DNA of 64,000 nucleotides from Pseudomonas sp. GV085 (GCF_003050925.1 NZ_QAOV01000012.1:1-64000); one strand, 5' to 3'; numbered from the stretch's first letter, positions 9,956-18,057 are shown. The notes: generated by a model from the sequence alone, not told the origin. A program made the numbers and translations.

Positions 9956-10177
9956 ATGAAGAAGTTTATGTTGGCAGTAGGTTTGTTGAGCCTTGCAGGG
10001 ACCGCATTGGCGGGCGGCAAGCCATGCGAAGAGCTGAAAGCCGAAATCGCAGCGAAACTTGATGCCAAGGGCGTTTCCGGATATTCGCTGGAGATTGTCG
10101 ATAAAGGTGCCGCTGCCGGCGGGCAAGTAGTTGGCAAATGCGAAGCAGGCGCCAAAGTGATCGTCTATAAAAAGTAG
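9956..10177 (+). CDS. DUF1161 exported small protein, copy 1
   Basis: 73 residues from ATG 9956: signal peptide MKKFMLAVGLLSLAGTALA, then the DUF1161 core with KPCEELKAEIAAKLDAKGV and GKCEAGAKVIVYKK, including two cysteines that could form a disulfide. In-frame ATGs at 9929 and 9947 would give an untypical pre-signal extension. Periplasmic, function unknown. A paralogue lies at 11638. A terminator follows. Confidence 0.85.
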   Translation: MKKFMLAVGLLSLAGTALAGGKPCEELKAEIAAKLDAKGVSGYSLEIVDKGAAAGGQVVGKCEAGAKVIVYKK

Positions 10178-10196
10178 GCCGATTCCCGCCTGAATG

Positions 10197-10227
10197 AAAA
10201 AGCCGACGCCATGGCGCCGGCTTTTTT
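10197..10227 (+). terminator. Rho-independent terminator after the DUF1161 gene
   Basis: AAAAAGCCGACGCC pairs with GGCGCCGGCTTTTTT (one A-C mismatch) over a two-base AT gap, so the top pairs must open. It may serve both this gene and the convergent monooxygenase gene. Confidence 0.8.
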
Positions 10228-10245
10228 ATGCCTGCCATTTGAGTA

Positions 10246-11247
10246 TCAGCCTCGCATGACCTGCGCCAGCAACTCGTAGGAATGCACGCGATCCGAATGT
10301 TCGTACAGGTCACTGGTGAAAATCAGCTCGTCAGCCTGGGTCTGTTCGATCAGGACCTCGAGTTTGGCGCGGATTTTCTGCGGGCTGCCGATCATGGCCA
10401 GGCCAAGGAAATCGTGCACGGCCTCTTTCTCATGGGGCAGCCACAGGCCGTCCATGGTCTTCACCGGTGGACGCTGTACCAGGCTTTGGCCACGCATCAG
10501 GGCGAGAATCCGCTGGAACACCGAAGTCGCCAGGTAATCGGCCTGCTCGTCGGTATCGGCTGCCACTAAAGGCACGCCGAGCATCACGTAGGGTTTGTCC
10601 AAAACGGCTGACGGCTTGAAGTGATTGCGGTAGACCCGGATCGCTTCATGCATGTAGCGCGGCGCGAAATGCGATGCGAAGGCGTAGGGCAAACCGCGTT
10701 CACCGGCCAGCTGAGCGCTGAACAGGCTCGAACCCAACAACCAGACTGGCACATTGGTCCCGGTGCCCGGCATGGCGATGATGCGCTGGTCCGGAGTACG
10801 CGGCCCGAGATAGCGCACCAGCTCCGCCACATCTTCCGGGAAATCGTCGGCGCTGCCGGAGCGTTCACGGCGCAGCGCACGTGCGGTCATCTGGTCGGAA
10901 CCGGGCGCGCGCCCCAGGCCCAGGTCAATGCGGCCCGGATAAAGACTTTCCAGGGTGCCAAACTGCTCGGCAATCACCAACGGTGCGTGGTTGGGCAACA
11001 TCACCCCACCCGAACCGACTCGAATGGTCGACGTGCCACCGGCCAGGTAACCGAGCAGCACCGACGTCGCGGAACTGGCGATGCCGTCCATATTGTGGTG
11101 CTCAGCCACCCAGAAGCGGTTGTAACCGAATTTCTCGACGTGCTGCGCCAGGTCCAGCGAATTGCGCAGCGACTGGGCCGCGCTGCCGTTCTCGCGCACC
11201 GGCACCAGATCGAGGGTCGAGAACTTGATATCGGACAGTCGTTTCAT
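10246..11247 (-). CDS. LLM-class (bacterial luciferase-like) flavin-dependent monooxygenase
   Basis: 333 residues of the single-component luciferase-like family (YhbW-type): FSTLDLVPVREN at the N-terminus, YNRFWVAEHHNM, PNHAPLVIAEQFGTLESLYPGRIDLGLGRAPG and VPVWLLGSS. Such enzymes use FMNH2 supplied by a reductase to oxidise small organics. The substrate is unknown. I start at ATG 11247, ten bases after GGAG. The frame extends 25 codons upstream through a repeated GCAGGTTT region that looks regulatory. It faces the DUF1161 gene across a shared terminator. Confidence 0.88.
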   Translation of the reverse strand: MKRLSDIKFSTLDLVPVRENGSAAQSLRNSLDLAQHVEKFGYNRFWVAEHHNMDGIASSATSVLLGYLAGGTSTIRVGSGGVMLPNHAPLVIAEQFGTLESLYPGRIDLGLGRAPGSDQMTARALRRERSGSADDFPEDVAELVRYLGPRTPDQRIIAMPGTGTNVPVWLLGSSLFSAQLAGERGLPYAFASHFAPRYMHEAIRVYRNHFKPSAVLDKPYVMLGVPLVAADTDEQADYLATSVFQRILALMRGQSLVQRPPVKTMDGLWLPHEKEAVHDFLGLAMIGSPQKIRAKLEVLIEQTQADELIFTSDLYEHSDRVHSYELLAQVMRG

Positions 11248-11301
11248 AAACCTGCTTCTCCAATTGAGGGCGCAGGTTTGTTTTTGCGAACGCAAACCTG
11301 C
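11248..11301 (-). promoter_or_regulatory. GCAGGTTT repeat cluster upstream of the luciferase-like monooxygenase
   Basis: A perfect 9-bp dyad, GCAGGTTTG (11272-11280) and CAAACCTGC (11293-11301), plus a third AAACCTGC copy at 11248-11255 next to the start codon. Operator or 5'-UTR structure is inferred from the spacing. The binding factor is unknown. Confidence 0.4.
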
Positions 11302-11637
11302 CGAATCCAAAAGCGTGTTCATGCAATGTGGGCATATACCCGAGTTTCAATAGCCCGGTAAAAAATCCCTCGAAAAAAGCAGGTTGATCGGACAGGGCTG
11401 CCCGGTGTCCAACGTGCTGAATGCGAAGATCAGCCTGCAGGCCACACTGGTCGGCCAGATTTTTGTTGAAAACAAAAGATCGCAGCCTTGCGCAATCTGC
11501 CGGGATCATTCGGCAAAAAGTGCTCAAGTCTGCGATCTTTTTTGCGTCGCGACAGATTTGCCCGCTAAAACTGTGGTCGAATAAACGACAGCAGCGAAAA
11601 CCCACGACTGTGCGCGCTGCGTCAAAGGAGCTTCAAC
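11302..11637. repeat. Non-coding interval with a degenerate AAAAGATCGCAG inverted repeat
   Basis: No gene is supported. AAAAGATCGCAG (11474-11485) is repeated inverted as CTGCGATCTTTT (11530-11541), followed by further Ts. The AAAGATCGCAG word is a common intergenic repeat in fluorescent pseudomonads, and a related inverted pair occurs at 29789-29846. The promoter of the DUF1161 copy at 11638 should also lie here, but no clear boxes are seen. Confidence 0.5.
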
Positions 11638-11871
11638 ATGAAACGTTTTACCCTGGCGGTTATCTGTTGCGCATTGACCACTTCGGCCCTCGCGGCACCT
11701 AAACCCTGCGAAGAACTCAAGGCCGAGATCGAAGCCAAGATCCAGGCCAGTGGCGTCACCGCCTACACGCTTGAAATCGTCACCAACGACGAGGTCCACG
11801 ACCAGAACATGGTCGTTGGCTCGTGCGAAAACGGCACCAAGAAAATCATCTACCAGAAGAACGACCGCTGA
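11638..11871 (+). CDS. DUF1161 exported small protein, copy 2
   Basis: 77 residues, paralogous to the gene at 9956: signal peptide ending TTSALA, then APKPCEELKAEIEAKIQASGV and GSCENGTKKIIYQKNDR with the same two cysteines. AAAGGAG precedes the ATG. Periplasmic, unknown function. The two copies flank the luciferase-like monooxygenase. Confidence 0.85.
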   Translation: MKRFTLAVICCALTTSALAAPKPCEELKAEIEAKIQASGVTAYTLEIVTNDEVHDQNMVVGSCENGTKKIIYQKNDR

Positions 11872-11875
11872 CACC

Positions 11876-12298
11876 TCACATCAAGCAGTAAGACTCCCGA
11901 TCTTCTGCAACGATCTCCCGCTTGGCGTTGTATAGCCTGGCTTCAGGGATGAAGGCAATCGAGCGTCCTTCAAGCACATAACGTTGGCCGGCTTCGAAAT
12001 GATCGAAGTTGATGGTCAAGTAACATATGCGTTCAGAAGGGCCGCCCATCATGTTCAAGCCCCCGCCACCAGGTACTTCGAAGTCGAAGCGGACGATCAG
12101 CTCATGGCTGCCAGGCATAACCTCAAAAAAACGCCCGTCGGCCAAGCGCTGTTTATCCAGACGCTCGGCCATCAGCAACTTATCGTTAGGGAAGGGCGTG
12201 GAAAATTCGACCCAGGCCATCTTTGGATTAGCCGTCGGCATCGGGCTCTGACAGCCAGCGACAATGCTGGCAGCCAGCAACAGCATCAACCTGTACAT
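11876..12298 (-). CDS. PA0061/PA0062-type lipoprotein, copy A
   Basis: 140 residues with a short signal peptide and lipobox (SIVAGC). The mature part has MAWVEFSTPF, FFEVMPGSHELIVRFDFEV and a C-terminal EAGQRYVLEGRSIAFIPEARLYNAKREIV. It resembles the next gene upstream throughout (PGSHEL, F-AG-RY-L, A-LY). Probable outer-membrane lipoprotein of unknown function. It is convergent with DUF1161 copy 2, four bases apart. Confidence 0.75.
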   Translation of the reverse strand: MYRLMLLLAASIVAGCQSPMPTANPKMAWVEFSTPFPNDKLLMAERLDKQRLADGRFFEVMPGSHELIVRFDFEVPGGGGLNMMGGPSERICYLTINFDHFEAGQRYVLEGRSIAFIPEARLYNAKREIVAEDRESYCLM

Positions 12299-12339
12299 GA
12301 TGAATGTCCCAAGGGGTTATACATTCAGCATAACGCCGA

Positions 12340-12762
12340 TCAGGTGTGTTGACAGCCCGCAGGCGTGCCTTGACCAATCACTTTTCGCTGTTGATCGTAG
12401 AGTTTCGCCCAAGGCCGAAAACCGATGTTCCCCACCTTTAGCCGATAACGCTCGCCCGCGTTGAAGTCGTTGAATTTCACGTTCAACTGGCAATCGCGCC
12501 ACAACGGTTCGGCATCAGGGCCGATGTTGGTGGGCTGGACCGAGAATTGGTAGCGGACCGTCAGCTCATGGCTACCGGGCTGGACCTGGAAATAGCGTTT
12601 GTCGTCGGTGGACTTGTCATCGACCTCCAGCGCCTGCAGAGTCGTATCTTCTTGCTTCGAGTCCAGGTCGATCCAGGCTTGCGCAGGATCAGGGCGGGGT
12701 AGTCCGAAAAAAGCACAGCCGGCCAGCATCAGCAGACCTCCTGTCAGTATCAACATGCGCAT
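12340..12762 (-). CDS. PA0061/PA0062-type lipoprotein, copy B
   Basis: 140 residues with lipobox LMLAGC. AWIDLDSKQED, RYFQVQPGSHELTVRYQFSV and FNAGERYRLKVGNIGFRPWAKLYDQQRKVI align with copy A. ATG 12762 is eight bases after GGAG; a longer in-frame start at 12798 lacks a ribosome site. The 41-bp gap to copy A suggests one transcript and a recent duplication. Confidence 0.75.
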   Translation of the reverse strand: MRMLILTGGLLMLAGCAFFGLPRPDPAQAWIDLDSKQEDTTLQALEVDDKSTDDKRYFQVQPGSHELTVRYQFSVQPTNIGPDAEPLWRDCQLNVKFNDFNAGERYRLKVGNIGFRPWAKLYDQQRKVIGQGTPAGCQHT

Positions 12763-12821
12763 GGCAGAACTCCAGTCAGGCGGGATAATCTTGCGCAAAG
12801 ACTCTCCAAGGAAGAATTATT

Positions 12822-13919
12822 GTGTTCAGGCCGCTTCCTAGCCTTGGATTACTTGATCGCGTATTTCGCGTTTTGTTTCCGGGTGCGATGTTTTTGTTGC
12901 TCAACGGTTGCGCCGGCGTCAGCTACTACAACCAACTGGCCAGCGGTCAACTGCAGTTACTGCGGGCGAGGGAGCCTGTTTCCAGCGTGGTTGCCGACCC
13001 TGCGCGCGATCAAAAACTGCGTACACACCTGGAGCAATCGCAAAAAGCCCGAACGTTCGCCAGCCAGCAATTGCACCTGCCGGATAACCAAAGTTACCGC
13101 TTGTACGCAGACATTGGGCGCCCCTTCGTCGTCTGGAATGTCTTCGCCACGCCGGAGTTTTCCCTCAAACCCGTAAACCACTGCTTCCCCATCGCCGGTT
13201 GCGTGGCTTATCGCGGTTACTACAGCCAGAGTGCAGCCCGCGGCGAAGCAGCTTTGCAACGCTTGCAGGGCATGGACGTGTCGATTGGCGGTGTCGAGGC
13301 CTATTCGACACTCGGCTGGTTCAACGATCCGATCATCAGTTCGATGATGGGCTGGGGGGACGAGCGACTGGCCACGCTGATCTTTCACGAGCTGGCCCAT
13401 CAACGCTTCTATGTGAAGGACGACACAGAGTTCAACGAATCCTTCGCCACCTTCGTCGAGCAGGAAGGTACTCGCCAATGGCGCGCCTACCGCCTCCTGC
13501 CACCGGATAACAATGCGCAGGCGCGTCAGCGCAACCAATTCACTGCGTTGGTACTCAAGACCCGCACCCGACTGGAAAAGCTCTACACATTGCCATTGCC
13601 AACCGGACAAATGCGCCAGCGCAAGGCTGCCGAGTTCGAGCGCTTGCGCAGCGAATACCGGCAGTTGCGTGACAGTCAGTGGGCCGCAGACAAACGCTAC
13701 GACACCTGGATCTATGCCCCGATGAACAATGCCCGGCTGTTGCCGTTTGGTTTATACGACCAATGGGTACCGGCATTTGCCGCGCTGTTCCATCAAGTGG
13801 ATGGCGATTGGCTCAGGTTTTATGCCGCCGTGGAGAAGCTCGGCGCCTTGCCGGCGGGCGAGCGCAAGGCGGCGCTGAAAACATTGGCTGACAGGGCCGA
13901 TCAACCAAAGAACCAATAG
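12822..13919 (+). CDS. Putative aminopeptidase, lipoprotein with HExxH
   Basis: 365 residues of the DUF2265-type aminopeptidase family. GTG start, hydrophobic leader with lipobox LLNGCAG, HELAHQ at residues 189-194 (zinc ligands), and E206 in FNESFATFVEQEG as the likely third ligand (gluzincin pattern). Probably anchored in the envelope facing the periplasm. The last 19 bases overlap the convergent nucleoside-recognition gene. Actual peptidase activity is not shown in the sequence beyond the motif. Confidence 0.78.
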   Translation: MFRPLPSLGLLDRVFRVLFPGAMFLLLNGCAGVSYYNQLASGQLQLLRAREPVSSVVADPARDQKLRTHLEQSQKARTFASQQLHLPDNQSYRLYADIGRPFVVWNVFATPEFSLKPVNHCFPIAGCVAYRGYYSQSAARGEAALQRLQGMDVSIGGVEAYSTLGWFNDPIISSMMGWGDERLATLIFHELAHQRFYVKDDTEFNESFATFVEQEGTRQWRAYRLLPPDNNAQARQRNQFTALVLKTRTRLEKLYTLPLPTGQMRQRKAAEFERLRSEYRQLRDSQWAADKRYDTWIYAPMNNARLLPFGLYDQWVPAFAALFHQVDGDWLRFYAAVEKLGALPAGERKAALKTLADRADQPKNQ

Positions 13920-15130
13920 CAAACCCCGATTGCACCCAACACCCCGGCCAGCTCCGCCAGCAATGCACAACCGACGGCATGGCGCGCGCGCTGGATGCCC
14001 ACGGCGCCGAAGTACACCGCCAGGACATAGAACGTCGTCTCGGTACTGCCCTGGACCGTTGCCGCCACCAGCGCCGGGAAGCTGTCGACGCCCGAGGTCT
14101 TCATGGTTTCGATCAGCATCGCCCGGGCAGCGCTACCGGAGAAGGGTTTGACCATCGCCGTCGGCAGCGCATCGACGAATCGCGTGTCCCAGCCGGCCCA
14201 CGCGACCAGATGGCGAATCCCTTCCAGGCCGAAGTCCAGCGCACCGGAGGCTCGCAATACGCCCACCGCGCAGAGCATCGCCACCAGATAGGGCAGCAAG
14301 TTCTTGGCGACGTCGAACCCCTCTTTGGCACCCTCGATGAAGGCCTCGTAGACCTTCACCTTACGCAGCGCGCCGATCAGCAGAAACAGCATGATCAGGC
14401 CAAACAGCGTCAGGTTGCCGAGGATCGATGACAGACCGGCCAGCGCGCTCGCGGAAAGGGTCGCCAGTAACGCCATGAACCCACCAAGGGCGAGGGCACC
14501 GGGGATCATGTAAGCCAGCACCACGGGGTCCCAGATGCGCAGGCGCTGCATGAACGCCACCGACAGGAAGCCGACAATGGTCGAGCAACTGGTCGCCAAC
14601 AGGATCGGCAGGAACACCAGCGTCGGGTCGGGCGCGCCTTGCTGGGCGCGATACATGAAGATGGTCACCGGCAGCAGGGTCAGCGAGGAGGCGTTGAGTA
14701 CCAGGAACAGGATCTGTGCGTTGCTGGCGGCGGTAGCGCTGGGATTGAGTTCTTGCAGCGCTTTCATGGCCTTGAGACCGATCGGCGTGGCGGCGTTGTC
14801 CAGGCCCAGGCCGTTGGCGGCGAAGTTCAGGGTGATCAGGCCGATGGCCGGATGACCAGGCGGGACTTCAGGCATCAGGCGCAAAAACAGTGGCCCCAGG
14901 GCCTTGGCCAACCATTCGACGATCCCGGCTTTCTCGGCAATGCGCAGAAAGCCCAGCCAGAGGGTGAGGGTGCCAAACAGCAGCACCATGACTTCGACCG
15001 ACAGCTTGGCCATGGAAAAAATGCTTTCCACCATTGCCGCGAAAATCCCGGCATTACCGCCGATCAGCCACTGCGCCAGCGCCGATACGGCTGCCACGAT
15101 GAAGAAGCCAAGCCACAGGCCATTGAGCAT
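13901..15130 (-). CDS. Nucleoside-recognition (Gate) domain membrane protein, SpmA/SpmB-like fusion
   Basis: 409 residues with about ten hydrophobic segments in two related halves, one containing FAANGLGLDNAATPIGLKAM (SpmA-like) and the other VKPFSGSAARAMLIE...ATVQGSTETTFYVLAVYFG (SpmB-like). In Firmicutes the two halves are separate spore-maturation proteins. The fused form is common in Gammaproteobacteria and its substrate is unknown. It overlaps the aminopeptidase gene tail to tail. Confidence 0.85.
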   Translation of the reverse strand: MLNGLWLGFFIVAAVSALAQWLIGGNAGIFAAMVESIFSMAKLSVEVMVLLFGTLTLWLGFLRIAEKAGIVEWLAKALGPLFLRLMPEVPPGHPAIGLITLNFAANGLGLDNAATPIGLKAMKALQELNPSATAASNAQILFLVLNASSLTLLPVTIFMYRAQQGAPDPTLVFLPILLATSCSTIVGFLSVAFMQRLRIWDPVVLAYMIPGALALGGFMALLATLSASALAGLSSILGNLTLFGLIMLFLLIGALRKVKVYEAFIEGAKEGFDVAKNLLPYLVAMLCAVGVLRASGALDFGLEGIRHLVAWAGWDTRFVDALPTAMVKPFSGSAARAMLIETMKTSGVDSFPALVAATVQGSTETTFYVLAVYFGAVGIQRARHAVGCALLAELAGVLGAIGVCYWFFG

Positions 15131-15181
15131 CAGTCAAATCCCCCAAAAGATCCGCGAATGATAGCGGGGTGGCCAGAAACG

Positions 15182-15209
15182 ACAAACCCCGGATTTCTCC
15201 GGGGTTTGT
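15182..15209. terminator. Strong hairpin upstream of the SpmAB-like gene
   Basis: A perfect 12-bp stem (ACAAACCCCGGA / TCCGGGGTTTGT) with a TTTC loop. It lies between gltP and the SpmAB-like gene, both leftward, and directly abuts a REPIN. On the minus strand it would end gltP read-through. There is no long T tail beyond the stem itself. Confidence 0.6.
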
Positions 15210-15309
15210 TGTAGGAGCGAGCTTGCTCGCGATGGACGTCAACGATGACGCGGGCATTCTGGATACGCGCGGTGTTCCTGCCACCATCGCGAGCAAGCTC
15301 GCTCCTACA
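15210..15309. repeat. REPIN (inverted REP pair), GAGCAAGCTC type
   Basis: The left arm TGTAGGAGCGAGCTTGCTCG... (15210-15235) recurs inverted at 15284-15309, perfect over 26 bp with a 48-bp centre. It ends 12 bp from the gltP stop codon and could stabilise or end that mRNA. Confidence 0.9.
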
Positions 15310-15320
15310 GGGGATTTGTG

Positions 15321-16652
15321 TCAGTTGCTGGAGGTTTCGCCCGCCGGCAGTTTTTCCTTGCTGCGCCAGTGCGGCAGGGAGTTCCAGTAGCGCTGGCCCT
15401 TGGCGTCGTCGTACATCCCTTCCCAACGAGCGATAACCAGAACAGCCAGGGCGTTGCCGATCACGTTCAGTGCGGTACGGGCCATGTCCATGACGCGGTC
15501 GACACCGGCGATGAACGCCAGGCCTTCCAGAGGAATACCGACGCTGCCCAGGGTAGCCAGCAGCACCACGAAGGACACGCCCGGTACTCCGGCGATGCCT
15601 TTGGAGGTGACCATCAGCGTCAGTACCAGCAACAGTTGCTGACTGATCGACAGGTCGATGCCATACAGCTGGGCAATGAAGATCGCCGCGATGCTTTGGT
15701 ACAGGGTCGAACCGTCGAGGTTGAACGAGTAACCGGTCGGCACCACGAAGCTGCAAATGGCTTTCGGCGCGCCGTAGGCTTCCATCTTCTCGATCACGCG
15801 CGGCAGCACGGTTTCGGAACTGGCGGTGGAGTAGGCCAGTACCAGCTCATCCTTGAAGATGCGCATCAGCTTGATCACCGAGAAGCCGAACAGGCGAGCG
15901 ATCAGGCCCAGGACCACGAAAGCGAAGAAGGCGATGGCGACGTAAACCAGGATCACCAGTTTGGCCAGCGGTATCAGCGAGGCGAAGCCGAAGTTGGCCA
16001 CGGTTACCGCGATCAGTGCGAACACGCCGATCGGGGCGTAGTTCATGATCATGTGAGTGACCTTGAACATGCTTTCCGATACGCCCTGGAACATCTTCAC
16101 CAGCGGTTCGCGCAGGTCCGCCTGCAGGCTCGACAAACCGAGACCGAACAATACAGAGAAGAAGATGATCGGCAGCATTTCGCCGCGAACCATGGCCGCA
16201 AAGATGTTCGACGGGATCAGGTTGAGGATGGTTTGGACGAACGCGTGTTCATGCTGAACCTCGGCCGCCGTCGCCTGGTACTTGGAAATGTCCACAGTAC
16301 CCAGGGTGCTCATGTCGATGCCGGCCCCCGGATGGAACAGGTTGGCCAGCAGCAGACCGACCACGATGGCGATGGTGGTGACGATCTCGAAGTAAATGAT
16401 GGTCTTGAAGCCGATACGCCCCAGCTTCTTGGCGTCACCGACGCCGGCAATGCCGACAATCAGGGAGGAGATGACGATTGGGATTACGATCATCTTGATC
16501 AGACGGATAAAGATATCGCCTGCCGGTTGCAGGACGTTGCTGATCCACCAGGCTTTTTCGGCACTGAAATGGTTGAGCAGCGCACCGATTGCAATCCCTA
16601 ATACCAGACCGATGAGGATCTGCCAGGCGAGGCTGAGCTTTGCCTTCTTCAT
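15321..16652 (-). CDS. gltP: Proton/glutamate (aspartate) symporter
   Basis: 443 residues of the DAACS family with 8-10 membrane segments and the re-entrant loops of glutamate transporters: the serine-rich AYSTASSETVLPRV hairpin and the VVPTGYSFNLDGSTLYQSIAAIF motif. The family takes up glutamate, aspartate or C4-dicarboxylates with protons or sodium; gene context (two blocks before algB, as in P. aeruginosa) favours GltP. The mRNA leader has AACAACAA directly before the ribosome site, a likely Hfq/Crc target. Confidence 0.88.
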   Translation of the reverse strand: MKKAKLSLAWQILIGLVLGIAIGALLNHFSAEKAWWISNVLQPAGDIFIRLIKMIVIPIVISSLIVGIAGVGDAKKLGRIGFKTIIYFEIVTTIAIVVGLLLANLFHPGAGIDMSTLGTVDISKYQATAAEVQHEHAFVQTILNLIPSNIFAAMVRGEMLPIIFFSVLFGLGLSSLQADLREPLVKMFQGVSESMFKVTHMIMNYAPIGVFALIAVTVANFGFASLIPLAKLVILVYVAIAFFAFVVLGLIARLFGFSVIKLMRIFKDELVLAYSTASSETVLPRVIEKMEAYGAPKAICSFVVPTGYSFNLDGSTLYQSIAAIFIAQLYGIDLSISQQLLLVLTLMVTSKGIAGVPGVSFVVLLATLGSVGIPLEGLAFIAGVDRVMDMARTALNVIGNALAVLVIARWEGMYDDAKGQRYWNSLPHWRSKEKLPAGETSSN

Positions 16653-16666
16653 ATCTTTACCCTTAA

Positions 16667-16674
16667 TTGTTGTT
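16667..16674 (-). promoter_or_regulatory. Probable Hfq/Crc catabolite-repression (CA) motif in the gltP leader
   Basis: On the minus strand AACAACAA matches the AAYAAYAA consensus bound by Hfq/Crc, two bases upstream of the AAGGG ribosome site and 14 bases before the gltP ATG. Occupancy would block ribosome loading while preferred carbon sources are present. Inferred from the consensus. Confidence 0.6.
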
Positions 16675-16841
16675 TGACTCAGGGAGATGCGCGAACTGGA
16701 ACGCTTATGGCGAAAAAGTCTAGTGCATCTTCCCCCTGTATAAGGTGCCCCCGGAACCCGTGTTTACACGCTTTCTGGCAGGCGAAAAAAGGCGCAACTA
16801 TTCCGATGCAAGGGAGCGCCGTCTAATGCCGTAAACGCCTA

Positions 16842-16870
16842 CCCCATGCCGAATCGGCATGGGGGTTTTT
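16842..16870 (+). terminator. Orphan plus-strand terminator
   Basis: CCCCATGCCGA (16842-16852) and TCGGCATGGGG (16854-16864), effectively with a small loop, then a T-rich tail. No plus-strand gene ends here: gltP is leftward and the nearest upstream rightward gene ends at 13919. It suggests an unannotated rightward transcript from the gltP leader region. Confidence 0.65.
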
Positions 16871-17145
16871 TAGTAAAACGCGCGCCCCAACCGGTTCGAA
16901 TACGACATTTCGGCAGGCATAAGTGCCGTGAACCGGTCATTACAGAGCAGATTGAATGTTTTTTGAGCAGTGGCCGAGGGTTGATTTTTCAGCAGAATCC
17001 CGCAGGACGAAGCGAAAAATCGCGGCCAAAAAAAGGTGATTTTTCTCGATATACGGTCGCCGGTGAAACACCGGGAAAAGTATTTTCCGACGTAACAAGG
17101 ACAAGGAAGCGAAAACGCTGAAGAAACCGAGACGAGCGCTCTATT
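16871..17145. other. Non-coding stretch with a nested inverted repeat
   Basis: ACCGGTTC (16890-16897) and GAACCGGT (16930-16937) enclose a second inverted pair, CGGCA (16911-16915) and TGCCG (16924-16928), giving a possible cruciform or RNA stem-loop. Up to 17145 I find no supported gene. The sequence includes A- and T-rich runs but no recognisable repeat family. Confidence 0.4.
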
Positions 17146-17307
17146 TCAATGTGTTGCGTGATCAAGCCCTTCGCAAGCCCGTCGAACCATGGCGGTCCGG
17201 CGAACTTGCGCAGCAGCTTTCCTGACCCGGCCCTTGCGCAGGCACTCGCTGTACCCGTAGGTCACTCCGCCCCTGAAACAGGCAGAACGTCCCGACCCCT
17301 TGGTCAT
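17146..17307 (-). CDS. Possible small basic protein, 53 residues
   Basis: An ORF from ATG 17307 to TGA 17146 with AGGAAG about nine bases upstream. The product is very basic (many Arg and Lys) with three cysteines and a YGYSECLRKGRVRKAAAQVRR segment. It lies on the same strand as, and 140 bp beyond, the DUF1328 gene. No family is recognised. The case rests on the ribosome site and a coherent composition, so it could be spurious. Confidence 0.35.
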   Translation of the reverse strand: MTKGSGRSACFRGGVTYGYSECLRKGRVRKAAAQVRRTAMVRRACEGLDHATH

Positions 17308-17447
17308 GCGCCAGCCTTCCTCAGGTGACGCAAGTGGAAAGAGGCGCTGTAGCCTCCCTCATGTGCGTACTTCAATACCCGTTCGGATCTTTCTTCGTTT
17401 GCTTCATCGCCAAGGCGGCTGCCAGTGCCTTGAACAAACCGCCGATG

Positions 17448-17612
17448 TCAGCTTTGACCGCGACGGCCAAAGAAGAAGGAAGCAACGAACATCACCAGGA
17501 ACACGACAAACAGAATCTTGGCGATACCTGTGGCGGTGCCCGCGATACCGCCGAAACCCAGTACGGCAGCGACGATGGCGATAACCAGGAATGTGATTGC
17601 CCAACTCAACAT
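17448..17612 (-). CDS. DUF1328 small membrane protein
   Basis: 54 residues: MLSWAITFLVIAIVAAVLGF, then GIAGTATGIAKILFVVFLV and a FFFGRRG tail, giving two membrane helices with a GIAGTA turn. This is the complete DUF1328/YtjA-type protein. AAGGAG stands eight bases before the ATG. In enterics such proteins are stress-induced; function is unknown. Confidence 0.9.
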   Translation of the reverse strand: MLSWAITFLVIAIVAAVLGFGGIAGTATGIAKILFVVFLVMFVASFFFGRRGQS

Positions 17613-17682
17613 GGTAATTCTCCTTACGCTTCTGTTTAGAGGTGCCGCGTTTCCCGGCGCATTGGGTGCACGGAAGTTTTAC

Positions 17683-17970
17683 CTAGAACACCCAATGCTC
17701 CTGATAACGAATCTCACCCACAGGACCGACCTGGTCGACATCCATCATGTGCATCGGGGTGCTATCGGCCTGACCGCTGCTGACTGCGCTGAAATGGGTT
17801 TGGGTCGGGCGCTGAATCGACAGACGTGGCGCTTCAGGCTGCTGGCCCTGTTCCCAGCGTTGAAACTGCTGGCCGCCGATCAGGGTGATCAACAGCGCCA
17901 GTACAGCAAACAGTCCTTGCTGGATATGCACAGGCGAAAGGCGCCGGTGGGCGGCACGTTGAAGGTTCAT
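17683..17970 (-). CDS. Hypothetical single-pass membrane protein upstream of algB
   Basis: 95 residues from ATG 17970 (AGGAGCTCC just upstream): a short basic N-terminus, one membrane segment GLFAVLALLITLIGGQQF, then a hydrophilic, Pro/Gln/His-rich tail ending YQEHWVF. A longer frame back to 18057 has no family-like features. It is divergent from algB and on the same strand as DUF1328, 70 bp upstream of it. No function recognised. Confidence 0.6.
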   Translation of the reverse strand: MNLQRAAHRRLSPVHIQQGLFAVLALLITLIGGQQFQRWEQGQQPEAPRLSIQRPTQTHFSAVSSGQADSTPMHMMDVDQVGPVGEIRYQEHWVF

Positions 17971-18057
17971 CCTGGAGCTCCTGCCACTCGGGTCGGTATT
18001 CGATAGCGGGCGCTGGATTCTGAATGCCCTGGTCAACCAGACAATTGCAGCCCGCAT

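Noticed and set aside
15318..16601. Long rightward reading frame opposite gltP
   Set aside because: Composition (many His, Gln, Arg) is typical of an antisense shadow of a GC-rich membrane-protein gene; no domain or ribosome site.
16846..17121. 91-codon rightward ORF beginning in the orphan terminator
   Set aside because: Its start codon lies within the terminator stem and no ribosome site or conserved composition is seen.
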